Made by a program: the position numbers and the translations under genes
Assembly: GCA_963713085.1 (NCBI GenBank)
Contig: CAVQKQ010000026.1
Span: 142,790-206,789, forward strand
Origin: PFJX01 sp963713085
GTDB lineage: Bacteria > Pseudomonadota > Gammaproteobacteria > Burkholderiales > Thiobacillaceae
DNA length: 64,000 nt
Reading direction: 5' to 3'
Part shown: positions 24,939 through 33,894 of the stretch, piece by piece
How positions within the stretch are numbered: position 1 is the first letter of the stretch
How the letters are laid out: the number at the start of each line of letters is the position of its first letter
The notes under the pieces: model-generated
The model's database searches: none
The model's input: only the letters and a program-made list of their open reading frames with translations
Told to the model about the DNA's origin: nothing

Positions 24939-27062
24939 TTATCCGGTGGTAATGCGCCGGTAGATGTCGGACACCTTGATGGGAAGTTGGTGCACGTCGT
25001 CCAGGACGATGAACCGGGCCGCACCGTACATGTGGGGCAGGTAGTCCCGAGCCTCCCGGTCGATGGTGATGCAGAAGGGATGCACGCCCGCGCGCCTGGC
25101 CTCCAGCAGGGCCATGCGGGTGTCCTCGATGCCGTACTGGCCGCGATAGACATCGAAATAGTCGTCCGGCCTGCCGTCCGAAAGGGTCACCAGCACCTTG
25201 GTCCGGGCTTCCACGCCTTTGAGCAATTCTGCGAGGTGACGGATGGCGAAGCCCATGCGGGTGTATTCCTGAGGGCGGATGCCGGAGATGCGGGCCTTGA
25301 CCTCCTCGCCGTAGGGTTCGTCGAAGGTCTTTATGCGATACAGCTCGCAACGCTTGCGGGTGATGCCGGAAAACCCGTAGATGGCGTAGCGGTCCCCCAG
25401 TAATTCCAGGGCCTCGCACAGCAGCACCAGGGCCTCCCGCTCCGCCTCGTTGATCCAGCCCCGGGTGGAGCCGCTCATGTCCACCATGAATGCCACGGCG
25501 ATGTTGCGTTCGGCCCGGTGCTGGCGCACGAACAACCGGTCGCTCATCTCGCTGCCGTCCTTGGCGTCGGCCAGGGCTTCGACCAGGGCGTCGATGTCCA
25601 CGTCGTCGCCGTACACCTGGCGCTTTAGCAGCCGGTTCTCGTCACGCATGGCCTCGAAGCTCTTGCGCAGTCGCTTCACCAGACCGGCGTATTTCTCCAA
25701 AGTGGCTTTCTGGAAGCCGTCATGGACCGGCGCCACCTCCTTTTCGCGCATGACGCACCAGTTCTTGCGGTAGTGCTGGCGGCCCATGTCCCACTCCGGA
25801 TAAAACTTGGCGCCTTCCTCGTGGTAGGTGCCCTGCCACATGGCATCCGGGTCCACGGGCTGGTCCTGGATCAGGCTGGCGTCGTATTCCCCTTCGCCGG
25901 CAGGGACCAGGTATTCCGGCGGGATCTCGCCGAAATCCAGCCAGACGGAGGCGAGCAACTGTCTGACGTCCTCAGGCGGGGCGATGGGAGCGGCATCCAG
26001 GGTCAGCTCCATGTCCAGGCGGCCGTCCTCATCCCGGGCTTCCGCCGCAAAGCGTTCGGGCCTGTCGTGGTCGTCCTCGGACTGGGGCCAATGGCGAACA
26101 TGTTCTTCCAGCAATTCCGCCAGTTTCACCCGCAGGCGCGCCTTCTCCTTTTCCCCGCGGGCCGCGAAGGCGGCCGCCACGGCCTCTGGACGCAGTTCAC
26201 CCTGGAAACTCCAGGGCGTGAAATCCGCCAGGCGGTAGGCGTCTCCCAGCAGACCCAGGCTGTCCTCCAGTTCCGCCACGGGTTGGCTGAGCCGATCTGC
26301 GATCCGCTCCCAGCTGTCGGGCAGGCCCTCGCCCAGGGCGGCCTTGAGGCGTTCCATCTCCCGGTGGAGGCCCGGCAGTTCCCGGGCAATGCAGGCCGAA
26401 AGGCGGATGGTTTCCAGGCCATGGAGCTGGAGCAGGGCCCGCTCGGGATCGGGAAAGCCGGCGCAGGCCGCCGGCAGGTTGGCGCGAAAGGTGCCGAAGC
26501 GGGTCTGGGCCCAGAGCAGGGCCACAGCCGCCTTGGCCAGCTTGAAGTTGTCCTCGGTGCTGGGCAGGCGGGCGAGTACCGCCGGCAGATAAATCTTTTC
26601 CGTGTCGGTGTGGATGGCGTCGCCCTGGACGATGCTGAGCCTGCGACCGGACAGGCCGCGTACGAAGTTGCCCAGCACCCCCGCCACATCGTCGAACATC
26701 ACGCCGGCGGTCATCTCCAGCTGTTTGCCGGCGAAGTTGTGTACCTGCTCCACGGCCTGAAGGGCGGGGCGCAGACCCTCCCGGTCATAGGCGTCGCAGG
26801 CGAACAGGGCCCAGGCCTCCATCTGGCGCCGGCCCATGCCGGCCAGCAGTCTGGGCGCGCGCCGGCCGAACTGCCAGCCCAGTTCCAGGTGGGTGCTGGC
26901 GAGGCGCCGGATCCAGCCCAGGATGAATTCGCGGTCCGCCTGGGCCAGGGCGGCCAACTCGGCGGACAGCCCTTCCACCTTGTAAAAGGTCAGGTCCGCC
27001 TCCAGCCATTCCTCCAGCAGTTGGGCGATTTCTACCGCTGTGCGGTGGACCGAGGCGGACAT
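24939..27062 (-). CDS. CbbO/NorD-type von Willebrand factor A protein
   Basis: A 707-residue protein with a C-terminal VWA domain holding a MIDAS metal site (DMSGSTRGW near residues 514-522, then VTLSDGRPDDYFDVY). The N-terminal 450 residues are helical, as in CbbO. With CbbQ-type AAA+ partners such proteins form activases: CbbQO remodels inhibited RuBisCO, NorQD inserts metal in nitric oxide reductase. The start overlaps the end of the AAA+ gene (ATGA). No RuBisCO or nor genes are in the window, so the target is not shown. Confidence 0.85.
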   Translation of the reverse strand: MSASVHRTAVEIAQLLEEWLEADLTFYKVEGLSAELAALAQADREFILGWIRRLASTHLELGWQFGRRAPRLLAGMGRRQMEAWALFACDAYDREGLRPALQAVEQVHNFAGKQLEMTAGVMFDDVAGVLGNFVRGLSGRRLSIVQGDAIHTDTEKIYLPAVLARLPSTEDNFKLAKAAVALLWAQTRFGTFRANLPAACAGFPDPERALLQLHGLETIRLSACIARELPGLHREMERLKAALGEGLPDSWERIADRLSQPVAELEDSLGLLGDAYRLADFTPWSFQGELRPEAVAAAFAARGEKEKARLRVKLAELLEEHVRHWPQSEDDHDRPERFAAEARDEDGRLDMELTLDAAPIAPPEDVRQLLASVWLDFGEIPPEYLVPAGEGEYDASLIQDQPVDPDAMWQGTYHEEGAKFYPEWDMGRQHYRKNWCVMREKEVAPVHDGFQKATLEKYAGLVKRLRKSFEAMRDENRLLKRQVYGDDVDIDALVEALADAKDGSEMSDRLFVRQHRAERNIAVAFMVDMSGSTRGWINEAEREALVLLCEALELLGDRYAIYGFSGITRKRCELYRIKTFDEPYGEEVKARISGIRPQEYTRMGFAIRHLAELLKGVEARTKVLVTLSDGRPDDYFDVYRGQYGIEDTRMALLEARRAGVHPFCITIDREARDYLPHMYGAARFIVLDDVHQLPIKVSDIYRRITTG

Positions 27063-27898
27063 CAGAAAATGGAGGAGGAGAGTTCCTGTATCGCCGCCAG
27101 CATGTCGGCGTCGTCGGTGACCGCCTGGGCCACGGCGCTCTTGCAGGCGAGCACCGGCTCGATGCCGCCGGCGATGAGCTTGCCGGCGTGGACCAGCAGA
27201 CGGGTGGAGGCGCCTTCCTCCAGACCGCTGCCCTTAAGGTTGCGGGTCATCCGCGCGAATTTCACCAAGCGTTCCGCCAGCAGCGGCTCCACGCCGGACT
27301 CGTTGGCGACGATCCTGCGTTCCAACTCCGGCCCGGGGTAGTCGAACTCCAAGGCCACGAAGCGTTGCCGTGTGGATTGCTTGAGGTCTTTCAGAACGCT
27401 CTGGTAGCCCGGGTTGTAGGAGATGGTCAGGGCGAATTCATCCCCCGCCTCCAGCAGCTGCCCCAGTTTTTCCATGGGCAGGGTGCGACGGTCGTCGGCC
27501 AGGGGGTGGATCACCACCATGGTGTCCTTGCGTGCCTCCACGATCTCGTCCAGGTAGCAGATGCCGCCCACCCGCACCGCACGGGTCAGGGGACCGTCCA
27601 CCCAGACCGTTTCGCCGCCCTTGACCAGAAAACGGCCCACCAGGTCGGAGGCGGTGAGGTCGTCGTGGCAGGAAACCGTGATCAGGGGACGTTTCAGGCG
27701 CCAGGCCATGTATTCCATGAAGCGGGTCTTGCCGCAGCCGGTGGGGCCCTTGAGCAGGATCGGCAGCTTGTGGCGGTAGGCCGTCTCGAAGATGGCGATC
27801 TCGCTGCCGATGGCTTCGTAATAGGGTTCCGTCCGGATGAAATGCTCTTCGGGGGCGAGGGTGTGGGCGTGGTTTTGCGTGATGGGCTGGGCGTTCAT
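27062..27898 (-). CDS. CbbQ/NorQ-type MoxR AAA+ ATPase
   Basis: A 278-residue AAA+ motor. Walker A GPTGCGKTR lies near residues 51-59, Walker B ICYLDEIVE near 113-121, followed by the sensor SYNPGYQ near 160-166 and the arginine-rich STRQRFV. The C-terminal CbbQ_C-type region (MTRNLKGSGLEEGASTRLLV) is present, as in CbbQ, NirQ and NorQ. It works with the following VWA protein. The sulfur-oxidising setting favours RuBisCO activation (CbbQ), but sequence by eye cannot separate it from NorQ. Confidence 0.88.
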   Translation of the reverse strand: MNAQPITQNHAHTLAPEEHFIRTEPYYEAIGSEIAIFETAYRHKLPILLKGPTGCGKTRFMEYMAWRLKRPLITVSCHDDLTASDLVGRFLVKGGETVWVDGPLTRAVRVGGICYLDEIVEARKDTMVVIHPLADDRRTLPMEKLGQLLEAGDEFALTISYNPGYQSVLKDLKQSTRQRFVALEFDYPGPELERRIVANESGVEPLLAERLVKFARMTRNLKGSGLEEGASTRLLVHAGKLIAGGIEPVLACKSAVAQAVTDDADMLAAIQELSSSIF

Positions 27899-28101
27899 GG
27901 GTCAGGGTCCTGTTGGATGTTCCGATTCTCTCCGACCGGTCTCGAGATGCAACCCTGTATCCGTGTCGGGTATGCATGAAACAACCGCTTACATTTGTAC
28001 AACAGACTGGTCACGGACGTCTTACATCTCGCCGGTAGAGTGGGAAGCGTCCGGTGCGGAACGGTTCTGTCCCGGAAATTAACCGAGCTAGGAGATTGAT
28101 C

Positions 28102-28560
28102 ATGAAAATCGCGACTACCGTCAAAACCCTTGCCCTTGCGGGCGTGACCTCCCTGACCCTGTTCGCAGGCGCCAGCCAAGCCGATCCGGGCTACAACCCC
28201 AATTACAATAATCCCTGGTTGTCGGGGCCGGCAAGGCAGGAAATGCGGAATCAGGTTGCCTTCAGGCAGCAGGTGGCCGAGTTCGATCAACGCCTCGACA
28301 ATCAGTTGCAGCGGATACTGAATGGCATGGAGACAGGTAAGTTGGACATGCGCGAAGCGGTGGGTCTGATCCGCGAACATGTGGTGATCAACAACCTGGA
28401 ACGCAGGTATCTGGCAGATGGGCGACTGGGCCCCAACGAACTGCGGGATCTTGATCAGCGCCTGGACCAAGCAAACCGGCACATCTTTAAAGAAAAGCAT
28501 GACGACCAGCGTGCCGGCTTCAACGCCCCCCGCTTTGGCGACGCACGCGGCTATCGCTGA
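28102..28560 (+). CDS. Secreted hypothetical protein
   Basis: A 152-residue protein with signal peptide (MKIATTVKTLALAGVTSLTL onward, cleavage after SQA near residue 27). The mature part is helical and charged (QQVAEFDQRLDNQLQRILNG, MREAVGLIREHVVINNLERR, LRDLDQRLDQANRHI), which resembles small periplasmic helical proteins. AGGAGATTGATC precedes the ATG. It is divergent from cbbQ and convergent with the YkgJ gene. Function unknown. Confidence 0.75.
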   Translation: MKIATTVKTLALAGVTSLTLFAGASQADPGYNPNYNNPWLSGPARQEMRNQVAFRQQVAEFDQRLDNQLQRILNGMETGKLDMREAVGLIREHVVINNLERRYLADGRLGPNELRDLDQRLDQANRHIFKEKHDDQRAGFNAPRFGDARGYR

Positions 28561-28666
28561 GCGCAATAGGATATTGGCCGGGCGTTGATCATCCGCCGTG
28601 TAACCGGTATGAGTTGCAATCTCTTCGGGTGCCAGCGGTTAAGCGGTGGTCACCCGGACCAGGCGT

Positions 28667-29614
28667 TCAGTCCTTGCCGCTGTCGCAGCCGCAATCGCCC
28701 GGGCGGCCGGGATCGCAGTATTTATCGTCTTCCAGGTTTTCCCGGTTGGCCAGGTATTCCTCGCGCAGTTTTTCGGCCTTCGCCTTGAGTCGCTCGGAGC
28801 GTTCTTCGTAGGCACCCTCCCGCTCCTCCAGGAATTTTTCATTGAACAGGACGTGCTTCAGGAAGTTGTAGCCGAATTCCATCAGGGCCTCGTCGTCGGC
28901 CAGCAGGTGGGCCATGACTTCCATCGGCACGTCGTAGGTGCGGTTGAACGACTCGCTGGCGACGAAGGCGCGAAACCGGTCGATATCGTAGCTGACCATG
29001 AAGAACAACTGGTTTGAAATGGCCGGCGGCTTGCCGATGCCGGGCCCGGCGGACTTGCGCTTAAGGACCAGTTGGCGCCAGCCGCGGCCCTTTTCGTCGT
29101 AGACGTCCACGCCTTGTTCCGCGCGGTATTCGTCGATGGTCAGCTTGCGCTGTTCCTGATGGCCGAGACAGTGGGATTCCTGAACCAGCGCATAGGAGGC
29201 GCGGTCGGTGTATTCGTCTTGGCGGCGCATGGAGAGGTGGGCCACCGGGTAATAACGGCAGGCGGTGGGACGGTCCTGGTAGACGCCGCAGCCTTCCGGT
29301 CTCATGAACTGGCATGCGGTTCCGTTTTCGACCGGGCGCAGCTTGACGCCGGGCATGCCGTCCTTGTCCATCTCGTAGGGAACGGTGTATTGCTTGAGAA
29401 AGTCACCTGAGGACATTTCCAGGCGGTTCTTCAGGCGCAGGATGTCGTAGGGTGTCAGGGTGATGTCGATGTTGGCGCAGCACGCGTTCCAGCACTTCAC
29501 GTCCTTGTGGCAGCGGAATTGGATGACCTTGTCGCCATCCAACATGTTGGGCATGACCGGGCTCACCTCGAACGGGGCGTCCTGGATCATGTTCTTGAAT
29601 TGGGTTTCGTCCAT
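28667..29614 (-). CDS. YkgJ-family cysteine-cluster protein
   Basis: A 315-residue cytoplasmic protein starting at 29614 (MDETQFKNMI, with GAGGT upstream). It has the cluster FRCHKDVKCWNACCANIDITLTP near residues 33-55 and CQFMRPEGCGVYQDRPTACRYYP near 96-120, the zinc/iron-sulfur cysteines of the YkgJ family (PF03692), plus a C-terminal CDPGRPGDCGCD tail. Function of the family is unclear. It lies after aprA on the same strand but behind two terminator hairpins, so it is probably expressed separately. Confidence 0.82.
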   Translation of the reverse strand: MDETQFKNMIQDAPFEVSPVMPNMLDGDKVIQFRCHKDVKCWNACCANIDITLTPYDILRLKNRLEMSSGDFLKQYTVPYEMDKDGMPGVKLRPVENGTACQFMRPEGCGVYQDRPTACRYYPVAHLSMRRQDEYTDRASYALVQESHCLGHQEQRKLTIDEYRAEQGVDVYDEKGRGWRQLVLKRKSAGPGIGKPPAISNQLFFMVSYDIDRFRAFVASESFNRTYDVPMEVMAHLLADDEALMEFGYNFLKHVLFNEKFLEEREGAYEERSERLKAKAEKLREEYLANRENLEDDKYCDPGRPGDCGCDSGKD

Positions 29615-29660
29615 GATCGACCTCGAAAAACTATGTGAAATGAAGCGCTTATATTGGGGG

Positions 29661-29699
29661 AAAAGCGCCATTCGCAAGAGTGGGCCCTTGCGAATGGCG
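29661..29699 (-). terminator. Second terminator-like hairpin downstream of aprA
   Basis: A perfect 13-base-pair inverted repeat CGCCATTCGCAAG (29666-29678) / CTTGCGAATGGCG (29687-29699) with an eight-base loop. On the minus strand it is followed by CTTTTCCCC, a weak T-run. Confidence 0.6.
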
Positions 29700-29710
29700 G
29701 TTCAGCAAAG

Positions 29711-29742
29711 AAAAAAACCGGGCGCCTTGTGAGCGCCCGGTT
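29711..29742 (-). terminator. Rho-independent terminator of the sat-aprBA operon
   Basis: AACCGGGCGC (29716-29725) and GCGCCCGGTT (29733-29742) form a ten-base-pair stem with a seven-base loop. On the minus strand the hairpin is followed by a run of T's (the A-run at 29711-29717). It lies 18 bases after the aprA stop. Confidence 0.9.
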
Positions 29743-29759
29743 CCTTTGCAAGCGACCGT

Positions 29760-31790
29760 TTAGTGGGCGGCGGGCTTGAACAGCTTGGACTTGTCCACCA
29801 GATCCACGTGGGCGCGCTTGAAGTTCGTCCAGGTGTGGGTAGTCTTGTCATAGATGGAGTTGCCGAAACACTTCCAGTTTTCCTCGTCGACGAAGTTCTT
29901 GTCGGTGCGGTAGTAGAAACCGGGGTAACGGCTTTCCTCGCGGAACTGGATGTGCTTCATGTGGGCTTCCGCCGTCAATATGCGGTGGTAGTTTTCCCAG
30001 GCGCGCAGCAGTTCGTGCAGATCCTTCGCACGCATCTTCTCGGCGTCTTCTTTCAGCATTTCCAGCTTCTGCTCGGCCACTTCCAGCATCTTGTCGTTGG
30101 TGTTGTAGTAGGTGGCAACACCGGCAACGTACTCGTCCATGATCTTCTGCAGACGGAACTGCAGCATCTTGGGCGTGATGTAGTTGGGGTTGACGTCGAT
30201 GGCGGTGGTGTAGTCCTTGAACTCCAGATAGTTGCGCACCGGCTTGTAGATCTCGTCGACCAGCTGCTCGGGGGCGGTATCCAGTTCGACCTTCAGGTCC
30301 TTGTTGTCGATGCAGTACTTGACCATGGACTTGGCGCACATGCGGCCTTCGGCATGGGAGCCGGAGGAGAACTTGTGGCCGGAAGCGCCCACGCCGTCAC
30401 CGGCGGTGAACAGGCCCTTGACCGTGGTCATGGAACGGTAACCCCAGTTCCAGCCGGAAGGCAGATGCGCGGGGATCTTGTCCTTCTCGGGATGCATTTC
30501 CTCGGTGGGGGCGCCCACGTCGGTGGGGCCGGACACCCAGATGCCGCAGCAGCCGGAGTGGGAACCCAGCAGGTAGGGCTCGGTGGGCATCAGCTCGGAG
30601 TTCTTCTTCTCGGGCTCGATGTTCTCGCCAACCCAGATGCCGCACTGGCCGACGCACATGTCCAGGAAGTCTTCCCAGGCCTCGGCTTCCAGGTGCTTCA
30701 CTTCGCGCGGGGTCAGGGTGTCACGCAGCTTGCCGAGGGCGGTCACGGTATCCATCCAGATCGGGCCGCGGCCTTCCTTCATTTCCTTCAGCATGACGTG
30801 GTTACGCAGGCAGGAAGCGGGGACGGCGGCCTGGCCGTACGGGGGATACTGGTCCAGCATGGCCTTGTTCTTGGTCAGGTAGTCTTCGCCATAGGCGTTG
30901 GTGGCGCGGGCCTTGAACAGCAGGAACCAGGCGCCGACCGGACCGTAACCGTCTTTGAAGCGGCAAGGTACGAAGCGGTTTTCCATCATGGTCAGTTCCG
31001 CGCCGGCTTCGGCAGCCATGGCGTAGGTGGAACCGGCGTTCCAGACGGGGTACCAGGCACGGCCGGTGCCTTCACCCACGGAACGGGGGCGGAAGATGTT
31101 CACGCAACCACCGGCGGCCAGCAGGATCGCCTTGGCCTTGTACACATGCAGGGTGTGGTTACGGGTGGAGAAGCCGACGGCACCGGCGATGCGGTTCTTG
31201 TCGTTCTTGTCGTTGACCAGCTTGACGATGAAGATACGCTCCTCGACGCGATCGATGCCGATCGCCTTCTTGGCGGCTTCGGCGACGATCCACTTGTAGG
31301 ATTCGCCGTTGATCATGATCTGCCACTTGCCGGAACGCACGGGCTTGCCGCCGTCCTTCAGGGAGGGCAGGCCTTCTCCGATGGCGGCGGCGCCGTCGTG
31401 ACGCTCACCGTTGGCGTCGGTCTTCCAAATGGGCAGGCCCCACTCTTCGAACAGGTGCACGGAGTCGTCGACGTGGCGGCCAACGTCATAGGCCAAGTCG
31501 TCGCGGGTGATGCCCATCAGGTCGTTGGAGACCATGCGGGCGTAGTCGGCGGGGTCCTGCTCGGTGCCGATGTAGGTGTTGATGGCGGACAGGCCTTGGG
31601 CCACGGCGCCGGAACGGTCCATGGCGGCCTTGTCGACCAGTTTGATCTTGAGATCAACGCCCATCTCGGCTTTCGCGGCGTCAGCCCAGCGCATGACTTC
31701 ATAAGCGGCGCCACAACAGGCCATACCACCGCCGATCATCAGGATGTCGACTTCTTCCTGGATGATATCGGGATTTCCAAATTCAGCCAT
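29760..31790 (-). CDS. aprA: Adenylylsulfate reductase, alpha subunit
   Basis: The 676-residue flavoprotein subunit of the APS reductase. In sulfur oxidisers it runs in reverse, joining sulfite and AMP to give APS and two electrons. The FAD-binding site ILMIGGGMACCGAAYEV is near residues 16-32, with AMDRSGAVAQGLSAIN near 56-71 and the catalytic-face motif GRAWYPVWNAGSTYAMAAEAG. Conserved segments LGSHSGCCGIWVSGP and FSSGSHAEGRMCAKSM also match. It follows aprB by 18 bases. No aprM or qmoABC is adjacent, so the electron exit route is not shown. Confidence 0.97.
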   Translation of the reverse strand: MAEFGNPDIIQEEVDILMIGGGMACCGAAYEVMRWADAAKAEMGVDLKIKLVDKAAMDRSGAVAQGLSAINTYIGTEQDPADYARMVSNDLMGITRDDLAYDVGRHVDDSVHLFEEWGLPIWKTDANGERHDGAAAIGEGLPSLKDGGKPVRSGKWQIMINGESYKWIVAEAAKKAIGIDRVEERIFIVKLVNDKNDKNRIAGAVGFSTRNHTLHVYKAKAILLAAGGCVNIFRPRSVGEGTGRAWYPVWNAGSTYAMAAEAGAELTMMENRFVPCRFKDGYGPVGAWFLLFKARATNAYGEDYLTKNKAMLDQYPPYGQAAVPASCLRNHVMLKEMKEGRGPIWMDTVTALGKLRDTLTPREVKHLEAEAWEDFLDMCVGQCGIWVGENIEPEKKNSELMPTEPYLLGSHSGCCGIWVSGPTDVGAPTEEMHPEKDKIPAHLPSGWNWGYRSMTTVKGLFTAGDGVGASGHKFSSGSHAEGRMCAKSMVKYCIDNKDLKVELDTAPEQLVDEIYKPVRNYLEFKDYTTAIDVNPNYITPKMLQFRLQKIMDEYVAGVATYYNTNDKMLEVAEQKLEMLKEDAEKMRAKDLHELLRAWENYHRILTAEAHMKHIQFREESRYPGFYYRTDKNFVDEENWKCFGNSIYDKTTHTWTNFKRAHVDLVDKSKLFKPAAH

Positions 31791-31808
31791 TTTCTTACCT
31801 CTTCTCTA

Positions 31809-32294
31809 TTACTTGCGGATTAGTTCGGCGGGGTTGCCGGTGCGATAGCCCTTGGTGATGCCACCATCGGCGGAACCGGTGAAGAACCCGATGGCTTCGA
31901 TGTTGGCCAGGCTGGCGGTGGGCTTGCCACCGTAACAGTCGATGGAACCCTCGGGGGTGGTGCGGATCGGGAACTTGAAGCGCTTCATGGTGCCGTTGCG
32001 GAACTTGATGGTCCACATGATGGAATCGGAACCACGCAGGGGCTGCACGGAACCGCCCAGGGGCACCACGTCGGCGTAATGGCGGCATTCGATGGCCTGC
32101 TGCGGGCAGATCTTCACGCAGCTATAGCATTCCCAGCACTGCTCGGGTTCCTGGTTGAAGGCGCGCATGGCGTGGCCGGTTTCGGAACCGTCTTTGTCCA
32201 GTTTCATCAGGTCGTGCGGGCAGATGTACATGCAGGCGGTCTTGTCCTGGCCCTTGCAGCCGTCGCACTTGTCGGTACGGACGTAGGTTGGCAT
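31809..32294 (-). CDS. aprB: Adenylylsulfate reductase, beta subunit
   Basis: The 161-residue iron-sulfur subunit that carries electrons from the AprA flavin. The two [4Fe-4S] clusters are bound by CDGCKGQDKTACMYICP (near residues 10-26) and CWECYSCVKICP (near 53-64). The C-terminal tail (IRTTPEGSIDCYGGKPTA to TKGYRTGNPAELIRK) wraps AprA in known structures. AAGGAGTGTAATCA precedes the ATG. It lies 159 bases after sat, with a GC-rich hairpin in the gap. Confidence 0.97.
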   Translation of the reverse strand: MPTYVRTDKCDGCKGQDKTACMYICPHDLMKLDKDGSETGHAMRAFNQEPEQCWECYSCVKICPQQAIECRHYADVVPLGGSVQPLRGSDSIMWTIKFRNGTMKRFKFPIRTTPEGSIDCYGGKPTASLANIEAIGFFTGSADGGITKGYRTGNPAELIRK

Positions 32295-32321
32295 TGATTA
32301 CACTCCTTGTTAGCTAACAAT

Positions 32322-32341
32322 CCGCGCGCTCCTGCGCGCGG
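32322..32341 (-). other. Hairpin in the aprBA 5' leader
   Basis: CCGCGCGC-TCCT-GCGCGCGG forms a perfect eight-base-pair stem 27 bases before the aprB start codon. A second inverted repeat (near 32433-32451, GCCGGGC/GCCCGGC) lies just after the sat stop. Neither has a T-run. They could separate sat and aprBA mRNA by processing or stabilise the 5' end; this is inference. Confidence 0.4.
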
Positions 32342-32453
32342 CCCATTCAGAAATACTGAACCCAACCTTGGCCGGGGGCGTATCGCGAATCCGCTTCCGG
32401 CGGGCACAGCGTCCCAAATTCTTGTTGGCCGGGCCTGGGCCCGGCGGATTCCC

Positions 32454-33671
32454 TTACGCGGCCGAGTGGCCTTTGAGTTCGACCTTGACGTTTTGTTCCG
32501 CGCTCAGGCTGGCATAGTACTTCTGCAGTACCTTGGCGACTTCCGGGCGGCTGAACTCCACCGGCAGGTCCTGGCCTTCGGACAGCATCGAACGCACCTT
32601 GGTGCCGGACAGCAGGATGCGATCGTCCTTGGTATGGGGGCAGGTGCGCTGGGAGGCCATGCCGCCGCATTTCTTGCACCAGAAGGTCCAGTCGATGTTC
32701 ATGTTGGTGGTTTCGAGGGAGCCAGCGGGAATCTCGTCGAAGATGTGCTGGGCGTCGAAGGGGCCGTAGTAGTCACCCACGCCGGCATGGTCGCGGCCCA
32801 CGATCAGGTGGGAGCAGCCATAGTTCTGGCGGAACAGGGCATGTAGCAGGGCCTCACGGGGGCCGGCGTAACGCATGTCCAAAGGATAGCCGGCCTGGAT
32901 CACGGTGTTGGGAGCGAAGTAGTTGTCCACCAGGGTGCTGATGGCCTCGGAACGCACTTCGGCGGGGATGTCGCCCGGCTTCAGGGCCCCCAGCAGGGAG
33001 TGGATCAGCACGCCGTCCATGGTCTCGATGGCGATCTTGGCCAGGTACTCGTGGGAGCGGTGCATGGGGTTGCGGGTCTGGAAGGCGGCGACCTTGGACC
33101 AGCCCATCTTCTCGAAGGCGGCGCGGGTTTCGGCCGGGGTCATAAACTGGTCGCCGTACTCTTCCTTGAAGTTGCCGGTAGACAGCACCTTGACCGGACC
33201 GGCCAGATTCACGGGGCCCTGATCCATCACCATCTTGACGCCGGGGTGCGCGATGTCGGTGGTCTTGTAGACCTGCATGCACTCGTGGCCCTTGTCGATA
33301 CCGTAGATCTCGGTAACCTTCATGGTGCCCATAAGCTCGCCGCTGGCACCGTCAACCAGGGCTACGTCCTGGCCCAGACTTAGGCTGCCGGCGGTAGCGG
33401 TGTCGGTGGAGAGGGTCACGGGGATGGGCCAGAACAGGCCGTTGGCCATGCGGTAGCCGTCGCAGACGCCCGCCCAGTCGGCGTGGGTCATGAAGCCTTC
33501 TAGCGGGGTGAAACCACCGATGCCCATCATGATCAGGTCACCGGTTTCCCGGGAGGACATCTTGATCTGGGGCAGGCTCTTGGCACGGGCCAACTCAGCT
33601 TCGTGCGCAGCGCCTTCAAGCAGCAGGGGCTTGAGTTCACCGCCGCCATGGGGTTTCACAAGTCGGGACAT
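32454..33671 (-). CDS. sat: Sulfate adenylyltransferase (dissimilatory ATP sulfurylase)
   Basis: A 405-residue enzyme that turns APS and PPi into sulfate and ATP in sulfur oxidisers. The nucleotide-binding QTRNPMHRSHE lies near residues 197-207 and GRDHAGVGDYYG near 289-300. A zinc-binding region CKKCGGMASQRTCPH near 335-349 is present, as in the homo-oligomeric dissimilatory enzymes. AAGGAGCCCTCCC precedes ATG. It heads the sat-aprB-aprA cluster and links with the PPi enzymes at 19.4-23.1 kb. Confidence 0.97.
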   Translation of the reverse strand: MSRLVKPHGGGELKPLLLEGAAHEAELARAKSLPQIKMSSRETGDLIMMGIGGFTPLEGFMTHADWAGVCDGYRMANGLFWPIPVTLSTDTATAGSLSLGQDVALVDGASGELMGTMKVTEIYGIDKGHECMQVYKTTDIAHPGVKMVMDQGPVNLAGPVKVLSTGNFKEEYGDQFMTPAETRAAFEKMGWSKVAAFQTRNPMHRSHEYLAKIAIETMDGVLIHSLLGALKPGDIPAEVRSEAISTLVDNYFAPNTVIQAGYPLDMRYAGPREALLHALFRQNYGCSHLIVGRDHAGVGDYYGPFDAQHIFDEIPAGSLETTNMNIDWTFWCKKCGGMASQRTCPHTKDDRILLSGTKVRSMLSEGQDLPVEFSRPEVAKVLQKYYASLSAEQNVKVELKGHSAA

Positions 33672-33894
33672 GGGAGGGCTCCTTACAGGGATGGTTAAAG
33701 CAATGGAAGGCGGAACAGCAGAATGGCGGGCGAGAATAGCACCCCCATCCCGGCGCCTCTAATCAGAGTTATTTCGTTCGGAATAAATTTTTTTTGGGAG
33801 GCCGGCATCCGAACTGGGGCGTGGCTTGCAGCGGTTATTATGGCTGGAGGCGGTCATGCGCAAGGGCTACAATCCGCCAAAGCACGGGGGCCAA

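Noticed and set aside
29763..31823. 686-codon antisense frame opposite aprA
   Set aside because: Composition is an artefact of the opposite strand; the aprA coding evidence is decisive.
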